NCBI GenBank assembly: GCA_964398655.1
Contig: CAYNNG010000016.1
Span: forward strand, 1-39,453
Reading direction: 5' to 3'
Length of the DNA: 39,453 nucleotides
Source of the DNA: SFFI01 sp964398655
Lineage (GTDB): Bacteria > Bacillota > Clostridia > Saccharofermentanales > DTU023
Of this stretch, positions 33,587 through 39,453 are shown in pieces; the first letter of the stretch is position 1; each line of letters begins with the position of its first letter. The notes under the pieces were generated by a model. That model did not search any database, was not told where the DNA came from, and saw only the letters and a list, made by a program, of their open reading frames with translations. A program made the translations under genes and the position numbers.

Positions 33587-35242
33587 TTAGGCACCGGCCT
33601 CCGCTAATTTAGCAAAGTCTTCTGCTTTCTTCTGGTCCCGAGCCTTTTGATTTTCCTTGGCAGCCTTCTCCATCCGGGCCAGGGTCTCGGCCATTTTGAT
33701 CCGGGGGAAGAGTGAATCGCCTCTAGCCGCGGGGTGGTTGGCAGGATAGAGACCGGCTTTACCCGCCTCTGCCCAGGGCAAGCCCTGAGAATTGCCCTGG
33801 CGGTCCGGCCGGGAAATGGCCAGCTGCGCATCTATGGCCTCTGCAGTTTCCGGCATGAAGGGGGCAATCATCAGGGAGATCCGGCGCAAGACGTCCACTA
33901 AATTATAGAGGACCGCGGCCAGGCGGGCTCTTTGACTTTCATCCTTAGCCAGGACCCAGGGCTGAGTTTCGTCGATATATTTGTTAGCTCGGCGGATCAA
34001 GTCCCAAATGCTGTTGAGGGCCGAGGAAATTTTAAGTTCCTGGAGATAGGAATTCGCCTGGTCAAAAGAATTCTGAGCTTGGTCTAACAAGTCTTGGTCA
34101 AATTCTCCGGCCAACCGTTCTTCCGGGAAGCCATCCGGGAAGTTCTGCTCGAACATGGCCAAGGAACGAGATAAGAGGTTGCCCAGGTCGTTTACCAGGT
34201 CAGAATTGATGCGGTTAATCAAGGCTTCGCCTGAGAAGTTGCCGTCCTGGCCGAACTGGATTTCCCGCAGCAGGAAATAGCGGATGGCATCCACGCCAAA
34301 AATATCCGCCAACACATAGGGGTCTTGAACATTACCCTTGGATTTAGACATTTTATCTCCATCCACCAGGAGCCAGCCGTGGCCAAAGACCTGTTTAGGT
34401 AAGGGCAGACCCAAGGCCATGAGGGTGATAGGCCAAATTATGGTGTGGAAGCGAATAATGTCCTTGCCAACCAAGTGAAGATCGGCTGGCCAATAGGTTT
34501 GGAAGTCATCAGTTTCTTCGGGATAACCCAAAGCTGTAATGTAGTTGGTGAGGGCATCCAGCCATACGTAAACCACGTGCTTGGGATCAAAAGGCACCTG
34601 AATGCCCCAGCTGAAAGAGGTCCGGGACAGGGCCAGGTCTTCCAGACCAGGCTTAATGAAGTTGTTGAGCATTTCCTTCATGCGGGCAGCAGGCTGGATG
34701 AAGTCCGGGTGGTCTTCATAGTACTGCGTAAGGCGGTCCGCATAATTTGACAGTTTGAAGAAGTAGCATTCTTCGGTCATTTCTTGGACAGGCCGACCGC
34801 AGTCAGGGCACTTGCCATCCACCAGTTGGGAATCCGTCCAAAAAGATTCACAGGGCACACAGTAATGGCCAGAATATTTGCCCAGGTAAATATCACCTTG
34901 GTCATAAAGTTTTTGGAAAATATTTTGAACCGCATTTTGGTGGTAGTCATCCGTAGTACGGATAAAGCGGTCATAACGGATATTATATAGTTCCCACAAG
35001 GGCTTAATATCGTGGTTGACCATATAATCAACATAGGCTTGAGGGCTTACCCCTTGAGCCTCTGCCGCCTGCTGCAGCTTTTGACCGTGTTCGTCGCTGC
35101 CCGTAAGGAAGAGCACATCCTCGCCCAGCATGCGGTGCCAGCGGGCCAGGCTGTCGGCGATAACCGTGGTATAGGCATTGCCTATGGTCAGGTTGGCCGA
35201 GGGGTAGTATATAGGTGTGGTTACATAAAATCTTTCAGACAT
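33587..35242 (-). CDS. metG: Methionyl-tRNA synthetase
   Basis: A 551-residue cytoplasmic enzyme that charges tRNA-Met. Residues 1-330 form the catalytic domain, with KMSKS starting at Lys297 and a zinc-knuckle pair CVPCES...CPDCGRP near 127-147. The HIGH-equivalent motif reads TIGN (residues 19-22) instead of HIGH, a marked departure. The anticodon-binding helices follow; the C-terminal tRNA-binding (Trbp111-like) domain found in longer forms is absent, which is common. The C-terminus is a charged helix. GGGAG lies 6 nt before the ATG. It has its own -10 upstream and stands between rsmI and tatD. Confidence 0.94.
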   Translation of the reverse strand: MSERFYVTTPIYYPSANLTIGNAYTTVIADSLARWHRMLGEDVLFLTGSDEHGQKLQQAAEAQGVSPQAYVDYMVNHDIKPLWELYNIRYDRFIRTTDDYHQNAVQNIFQKLYDQGDIYLGKYSGHYCVPCESFWTDSQLVDGKCPDCGRPVQEMTEECYFFKLSNYADRLTQYYEDHPDFIQPAARMKEMLNNFIKPGLEDLALSRTSFSWGIQVPFDPKHVVYVWLDALTNYITALGYPEETDDFQTYWPADLHLVGKDIIRFHTIIWPITLMALGLPLPKQVFGHGWLLVDGDKMSKSKGNVQDPYVLADIFGVDAIRYFLLREIQFGQDGNFSGEALINRINSDLVNDLGNLLSRSLAMFEQNFPDGFPEERLAGEFDQDLLDQAQNSFDQANSYLQELKISSALNSIWDLIRRANKYIDETQPWVLAKDESQRARLAAVLYNLVDVLRRISLMIAPFMPETAEAIDAQLAISRPDRQGNSQGLPWAEAGKAGLYPANHPAARGDSLFPRIKMAETLARMEKAAKENQKARDQKKAEDFAKLAEAGA

Positions 35243-35309
35243 ACGAAACTCCCTTATCTTGAAGAAAGCCAGCGCACAGAGAGGCCAGCTTCCTTTTTAA
35301 TCTTTTCTG

Positions 35310-35315
35310 ATTATA
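35310..35315 (-). promoter_or_regulatory. -10 element for metG
   Basis: A perfect TATAAT on the minus strand lies 68 nt upstream of metG. No convincing -35. I see no T-box or SAM-riboswitch structure in the short leader. Confidence 0.45.
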
Positions 35316-35325
35316 CACGATTGGG

Positions 35326-35347
35326 CAAAAAACTAGGCCAAGCTAGT
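35326..35347 (-). terminator. Weak terminator after rsmI
   Basis: On the minus strand a 5-bp stem ACTAG/CTAGT with a 6-nt loop overlaps the rsmI stop and is followed by TTTTTT. The short stem suggests partial termination, with a fresh -10 just downstream. Confidence 0.45.
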
Positions 35348-36224
35348 CCTGGCTGCTTTGCTCTTTAATTAGCTTATAGAGGTCGTTCTTGCCCAGATCA
35401 AATATATCCTGCAAAACCTGCAAGATACTGCGGTCGCTAAGTCCCGCTTCCTGGAGGAGGCGTATCTTCGCTCTGACCTGCTCCTCCTGTTTCCTCCGGG
35501 CCTCCTCTTGGGCTTGGGGACACCGGTTTAAGTAGGCCCTTCTGCCTTCCAAGACTAAAACATATTCCCCGCGCGGAGCCTGCTCTTTAACCTGGGCTTG
35601 GGCCTCAGCCAGGCTGAGGTAAAGGTAGCTTTCATACTGCTTGGTCAATTCACGCGCCAGGCAGATACGCCGGTCACCCAAACCTTGGGCTGCTAAATCG
35701 TCTAAAGTCTTAGCCAGACGGTGGGGCGCTTCATAAATCAAAGAAGTCTCGGCCTGCTGGGCCAAGGACCGCAATCTGCTTTCTCTCTCCTTACCCTTAG
35801 CAGGAATAAAACCTTCAAAGTGAAAATACCGGCTGTCTAGGCCAGAAGCTGCCAGGGCTGTAAGCGCGGCATTAGGTCCAGGCAGAGCGACCACGTTGTA
35901 ACCTGCCTGTACCGCCGCAGACACCACAATCTGGCCGGGATCGGATATGGCGGGCATGCCGGCGTCGGAAACTAGGGCTATATTCTGGCCGGCAGCCAGT
36001 TTGCCCAAAAGTAGGTCAACCCTGCTTTGTTCATTATGCTCGTGGTAGGAAAGCAGCTCTTTAAAAGGCAGGTCAAGTTTAGCTAATAGCTGGGCCGCCA
36101 CCCTGGTATCTTCTGCCGCGATCAGGTCCGCCTCCGCAAGCACACTCCTGGCCCGGGGTGAGAAGTCCGCCAGGTTGCCGATCGGCGTAGGGACTAAATA
36201 AAGTTTTCCTAGGGTCTGGTCCAC
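35343..36224 (-). CDS. rsmI: 16S rRNA (cytidine-1402-2'-O)-methyltransferase
   Basis: A 293-residue SAM-dependent tetrapyrrole-methylase-fold enzyme that methylates C1402 of 16S rRNA. Motifs: LYLVPTPIGNLADFSPRA at the N-terminus, AEDTRVAAQLL, LVSDAGMPAISDPG and ALPGPNAALTALAASGL. The start is a GTG overlapping the ricT stop by one base (TAGTG), so it is translationally coupled. The C-terminal 50 residues are Arg/Glu/Gln-rich helices common to Bacillota RsmI. Confidence 0.95.
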   Translation of the reverse strand: MDQTLGKLYLVPTPIGNLADFSPRARSVLAEADLIAAEDTRVAAQLLAKLDLPFKELLSYHEHNEQSRVDLLLGKLAAGQNIALVSDAGMPAISDPGQIVVSAAVQAGYNVVALPGPNAALTALAASGLDSRYFHFEGFIPAKGKERESRLRSLAQQAETSLIYEAPHRLAKTLDDLAAQGLGDRRICLARELTKQYESYLYLSLAEAQAQVKEQAPRGEYVLVLEGRRAYLNRCPQAQEEARRKQEEQVRAKIRLLQEAGLSDRSILQVLQDIFDLGKNDLYKLIKEQSSQD

Positions 36225-37063
36225 TACTTTTTCTCTTGGCCGCCCTTGCGTTTAAGCCTGGTAACATCAGCTGCTGGGAAGAGGACAGACTCGCCGTCTT
36301 CGCCCGAGGAATCAAGGCGCACCTTAAGGGTTTCCTTTAAGAGATTAACCTCCTGAACCACGCCTCGGCCCTGGGGCGTATCTACCTGGTCTCCCCGCTT
36401 GGGCAGCCGCCGGTTGGCATCCGCGTAGGCTCCCTCCTCATAGCGCAGGCAGCAAAGCAGCCGACCGCAGGCCCCCGAGATTTTTGCCGGGTTCATGGAG
36501 AGATTTTGCTCCTTGGCCATCTTAATCGACACAGGGTAGAAATCCTGCATATAGGAGGCACAGCAGAGACTGCGGCCGCACATACCCAGACCGCCCTTGA
36601 GGCAGGCTTCGTCCCGAACGCCGATCTGCCGCAATTCAATCCGCGTGCAGAAGGCAGAAGCCAAGTCTTTTACCAATAGGCGGAAGTCCACGCGGCCATC
36701 CGCGGTGAAGTAAAAAATCAGCCTGCGCCGGTCTAAGACATATTCAGCTGCCACCAGCTTCATAGGGAGTTCATGACGGGCAATCTCCTGCTGGCAGATG
36801 GCGAAGGCCTCCTGCTCCAGGTCAAGGTTCTCCTGATACTGGGCCTGGTCTTCTTCTGTAGCCAAGCGCAAAATCGACTGTAAGTCTTGGGCCAGAGGGC
36901 TGTCTTCTTTAACTTCCGTAATCATGCCGGTGCAAATCCCCAGCTCTAAGCCCTGGTCGGTATGGACTACCACGGCCGAGCCAGATTTGAGCGGATAAGC
37001 TCCGGGGTCAAAATATCTGATCTTACCGCGCCCGTGCAAGCGGACGCTGATGAGTTTAGGCAT
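36224..37063 (-). CDS. ricT: PSP1-domain protein RicT (YaaT)
   Basis: A 279-residue protein of the YaaT/RicT family. The PSP1 domain and a Cys-rich part are clear: GVRDEACLKGG, GMCGRSLCCASYM and ISGACGRLLCCLRYE hold the Cys residues that bind Fe-S clusters in the B. subtilis RicAFT complex, which assists RNase Y mRNA processing and influences development. It lies in the conserved holB-ricT-rsmI order. Confidence 0.94.
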   Translation of the reverse strand: MPKLISVRLHGRGKIRYFDPGAYPLKSGSAVVVHTDQGLELGICTGMITEVKEDSPLAQDLQSILRLATEEDQAQYQENLDLEQEAFAICQQEIARHELPMKLVAAEYVLDRRRLIFYFTADGRVDFRLLVKDLASAFCTRIELRQIGVRDEACLKGGLGMCGRSLCCASYMQDFYPVSIKMAKEQNLSMNPAKISGACGRLLCCLRYEEGAYADANRRLPKRGDQVDTPQGRGVVQEVNLLKETLKVRLDSSGEDGESVLFPAADVTRLKRKGGQEKK

Positions 37064-37103
37064 AGATATCCTTTCTTCTCTCCGAGAGCAGGACGACCGT
37101 CCT

Positions 37104-38153
37104 CTAAGGCCGGTCGGGGCTGAAGGCTGCTTTCAGCTCTTGCAGCAAGCTCCAGGTGAGAATTTCGTAATTCACATTAACCAGCATAGCCCGGCCCAGG
37201 TCGGCAATAAAAGCCTCCGCCGCCTGCAGGCGCTGGATTGCCTCGGCACGGCTCAGGGCGTCTGCCTGGCCGCCCAAAAGCTTTTGGGCCAACAGCTTTA
37301 GCCTTGCCAACTGGTCCTTATTAATCAGGCCCTCTGTCTGTCCTGCCAGGAGCAGGGCTAGGTCGCGCAGGACCGTTACCATAATCTCCAAGATATCTTG
37401 AAAATTATCCTTCTCCGCAAGCAGCAGGCTATGGCTGTCGGCGGCAAGATCAAGGTAACTTTGTCCCGGCAGGCTGGTTAAAAGCTCCAGGACAGACTGG
37501 CGGAGGTCAGCAAAGCCTTCTCTGCTGGCCAAGGCTAGGGCTTGGCCAGGATTGCCCTGCGCATAGGCAGCCAGAAAGTCCAAGTTTTGGTCAAAGCCCC
37601 GCTGTTCCAGGATAGTTACCAGCTGGCTAGAGGACAGAGGCTCTAATTTATACTCACTAATGCGGGAAACTACCGTAGGCAAAAGCTGGCCCAAGTCTCG
37701 AACCGTCAGGAAGAAGTAGGCATAGCTGGGAGGTTCTTCCAGAGATTTCAAGAGGGCATTCTGCCCCTGCTCATTAAAATAGTCCGCTGACAAGAGATAT
37801 ATTTTGCAAGGACTAATTTGAGGCAGCATACGCAAGTCCGCAACTACCTCTTTGCGCAGGCGATCCACCTTAATCAGTTTTTGGTCCTCAGGTTTAATCT
37901 CCTTAAAGTCAGGGTGGGTACCGGCTGCAAAGTAAGTGCAGGAGGGGCAACTGCCACAGGCACCCTGGTCCTGAGGATTTTCGCAGAGCAAAGTTTGGGC
38001 CAAGGCTTTAGCCAGGCTGGCGCGGCCCGAACCCTCGGGGCCGGTAAAGGCCAGGGCATGGGGCAGGCTGTGCTGGGCTGCTTGGTCCAATAAGGTGCGG
38101 GTGAGCTCTTCCCGACCAATTAAATGGGCAAAGCTGGAACTAGGCTTGCTCAA
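37104..38153 (-). CDS. holB: DNA polymerase III subunit delta prime
   Basis: A 349-residue clamp-loader subunit. Visible features: N-terminal HLIGREELTRTLL, a P-loop-like GPEGSGRAS in which the usual Lys-Thr is Arg-Ala (delta prime need not bind ATP), a zinc motif CGSCPSCTYF, and LLKSLEEPPSYAYFFL with the sensor region following. The C-terminal helical domain spans about 210-345. Its first 14 nt overlap the end of darA. Confidence 0.94.
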   Translation of the reverse strand: MSKPSSSFAHLIGREELTRTLLDQAAQHSLPHALAFTGPEGSGRASLAKALAQTLLCENPQDQGACGSCPSCTYFAAGTHPDFKEIKPEDQKLIKVDRLRKEVVADLRMLPQISPCKIYLLSADYFNEQGQNALLKSLEEPPSYAYFFLTVRDLGQLLPTVVSRISEYKLEPLSSSQLVTILEQRGFDQNLDFLAAYAQGNPGQALALASREGFADLRQSVLELLTSLPGQSYLDLAADSHSLLLAEKDNFQDILEIMVTVLRDLALLLAGQTEGLINKDQLARLKLLAQKLLGGQADALSRAEAIQRLQAAEAFIADLGRAMLVNVNYEILTWSLLQELKAAFSPDRP

Positions 38154-38469
38154 AATGCTCTACATTGGTAACGAAGATGGTAGCTCCACCAACCTGAACT
38201 TCTACGGGATAGGGTATATATGAGCCGCCCATGCCTGTAGGTATATTGTTGGCATTGATGGAAACCTTGCGGCTGGAAGAGAATTTCTTAATGATGCTGA
38301 GCACATCCTCCAGATTCTCATCCTGGGTACCAATCATCAGGGTCGTGTTGCCTGACTTGAGGAATCCCCCGCTGGACGCGAGTTTGGTAACCCGGTGGCC
38401 TTTGCGGTTGAGCTCCGAAAGAAGGCGTGAGCTATCTTCATCGCTAATAATGGCAAATACTAACTTCAT
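38140..38469 (-). CDS. darA: Cyclic-di-AMP receptor (PII-like)
   Basis: A 109-residue PII-like protein (DarA/PstA, formerly YaaQ) that binds c-di-AMP as a trimer. Conserved segments: KLVFAIISDEDSSRLLSEL, VTKLASSGGFLKSGNTTL and the GGATIFV strand near the end. It is placed between tmk and holB, as in other Bacillota, with a 4-nt overlap with tmk. Confidence 0.95.
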   Translation of the reverse strand: MKLVFAIISDEDSSRLLSELNRKGHRVTKLASSGGFLKSGNTTLMIGTQDENLEDVLSIIKKFSSSRKVSINANNIPTGMGGSYIPYPVEVQVGGATIFVTNVEHFEQA

Positions 38470-39086
38470 GCTAAAAACCTCCCGATGGCATGACGAATTT
38501 GGTTTTGAGCGACTTCCTTGTCGCCTGCTGTGTCAATAAGCACGATGCGGTCAGGGTTTTGCCGGGCAAGTTCTAAGAAGCCCTGCCGCACCTTAGTTTG
38601 GAAGGCCAGGCCTTCCGCGTCCAGGCGGTTGGCCGCCATCTCCCTGGCATCAATCCTTTGACTGGCCAACTGGGGGTCCAAATCTAAGAGGAAGGTCAGG
38701 TCAGGCGTTAGTCCCGCCGTAGCAAAATTATTAAATTGGCTGACTAAGTCAGGCCCTAAACCGCGGCCATATCCTTGATAGGCCACGGAAGAATCCATAA
38801 AGCGGTCACAGATGACCAAACGTCCTACCTCTAAGGCTGGCCGGATCAGCTCGCGGCAGATCTGGGCCCGCGAAGCCAAGAAGAGCAGGAGCTCACTTTC
38901 TGGACTAATGTCATAGCTGGCTTTGTTGAGCAAGAGAGGACGGATCTGTTCACCTAGAGCAGTACCGCCGGGCTCCCTGGGCATAAGGGGATCGTAGCCC
39001 TTTTCCCGCAAATAGGACTCTAAGAGGGCCAGGTGAGTGGTTTTACCACAACCATCTATGCCTTCAAAGGTGATAAATAGGGACAT
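38466..39086 (-). CDS. tmk: Thymidylate kinase
   Basis: A 206-residue kinase converting dTMP to dTDP. P-loop GIDGCGKTT at 9-17, the DRFMDSSVAYQGYGRGLG motif near 95-112, and DRF/LID elements present. AAGGAGG lies 9 nt before the ATG. First gene of the housekeeping operon. Confidence 0.96.
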   Translation of the reverse strand: MSLFITFEGIDGCGKTTHLALLESYLREKGYDPLMPREPGGTALGEQIRPLLLNKASYDISPESELLLFLASRAQICRELIRPALEVGRLVICDRFMDSSVAYQGYGRGLGPDLVSQFNNFATAGLTPDLTFLLDLDPQLASQRIDAREMAANRLDAEGLAFQTKVRQGFLELARQNPDRIVLIDTAGDKEVAQNQIRHAIGRFLA

Positions 39087-39157
39087 ACTGGCATCCTCCT
39101 TAGACGATTTTGCAGAAGCACTCGCGGGGTCACGCCCTGCAGCGCTTATTTAAGAAA

Positions 39158-39166
39158 ATTATAACA
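39158..39166 (-). promoter_or_regulatory. Extended -10 promoter for tmk operon
   Basis: On the minus strand TGT precedes a consensus TATAAT (TGTTATAAT), about 70 nt before tmk. The -35 is weak, as typical for extended -10 promoters. Confidence 0.65.
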
Positions 39167-39180
39167 TTTTCCTACCAGCC

Positions 39181-39453
39181 TGGGTTTTTGACCGCTGGCC
39201 TTCCCTCTGGTACTTAAGTGAAAAAGTAAGTTCCACACGTAAAGGGAGAAAGTGGAAGTTAGTCTTACGGTAAAATCCCTTTGGAATTTAGTCTTGCATA
39301 TAACCAATTGTCAAGAAAGTTTCACACCCGCTATTTGGTACTCGCAACTACCACCGAACTGGTGGACATGTAAACTTGGAAATAGTGGTTAGCCGGTAAC
39401 TGTGCTACTTCTATTTTCCGGATTCTCCGTCAAAATTGCAGCTAATGGGTGGG
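39181..39453. other. Non-coding end region with short repeats
   Basis: No gene is visible. A 16-bp near-identical direct repeat (TGGAAGTTAGTCTTAC at 39253, TGGAATTTAGTCTTGC at 39282; 29-bp step) lies between inverted arms AAAGGGA (39241 region) and TCCCTTT (39276 region). A small CCACC/GGTGG hairpin lies at 39351-39365. The window ends here. Confidence 0.5.

Noticed and set aside
35243..35325. T-box or SAM riboswitch before metG
   Set aside because: The leader after the -10 is about 60 nt, too short, and no specifier or T-box consensus is present.
37104..38153. HolB inactivated by a degenerate Walker A
   Set aside because: Delta prime subunits do not need ATP binding; the remaining motifs and the conserved operon position argue for a working gene.

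Overview
The window reads as a chromosomal segment of a Gram-positive, low-to-mid GC Bacillota (Clostridia-like) bacterium. The best evidence is the conserved block tmk - darA - holB - ricT - rsmI - metG - tatD on the minus strand (32580-39086). Support comes from a Gls24/Asp23 protein, a FemAB peptidoglycan-bridge enzyme, a c-di-AMP receptor, strong AGGAGG ribosome binding sites and sigma-A type promoters. I cannot name the species. Coding DNA is GC-rich except for one AT-rich, decayed stretch at 3417-4500. I found no rRNA, tRNA, CRISPR array, transposase or phage gene.

Layout, left to right. (1) 1-842: an unrecognised membrane protein preceded by three 25-bp repeats, each carrying its own ribosome binding site and start codon. 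(2) 1009-3416: a three-gene operon for pyroglutamate release and uptake (DUF969 + DUF979 transporter subunits and pyroglutamyl-peptidase I), closed by a terminator. (3) 3417-4500: AT-rich decayed DNA with a broken lipoprotein gene. (4) 4535-10339, plus strand: ispE, a FemAB-type enzyme, then an MBOAT acyltransferase with its DHHW/AlgJ-like partner; this looks like an envelope-modification region and ends in a strong hairpin. (5) 10381-14244: a FAD-dependent dehydrogenase divergent from a membrane-tethered, oligopeptide-binding-like protein. (6) 14330-21034, minus strand: a GntR-family regulator, an ABC ATPase and two very large ABC-2 permeases with overlapping genes, followed by a YitT-family protein; a good promoter with a palindrome at its start site lies upstream. 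(7) 21059-21345: degenerate tandem repeats with a 73-bp period. (8) 21345-32483, minus strand: Gls24 protein, class A PBP, purine nucleoside phosphorylase, an MtaD/DadD-like deaminase, a secreted CAP-domain protein, and the NupO/NupP/NupQ nucleoside importer. (9) 32580-39086: the housekeeping block, led by an extended -10 promoter.

How it fits together: the purine genes form a plausible salvage route (import by NupOPQ, deamination, phosphorolysis). The usual nucleoside-binding lipoprotein (NupN/BmpA) is absent, and a secreted CAP + Ig-like protein sits where it might be expected. A repeated theme is low-complexity extensions on otherwise familiar proteins: the DHHW protein N-terminus, the tethered binding protein, the Gls24 N-terminus, and the GntR and NupP C-terminal tails. 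No single locus is clearly a new system. The strongest leads are the CAP protein inside the nucleoside operon, the 73-bp repeats, the Arg/Pro-rich arm of the DHHW protein and the orphan tethered binding protein.
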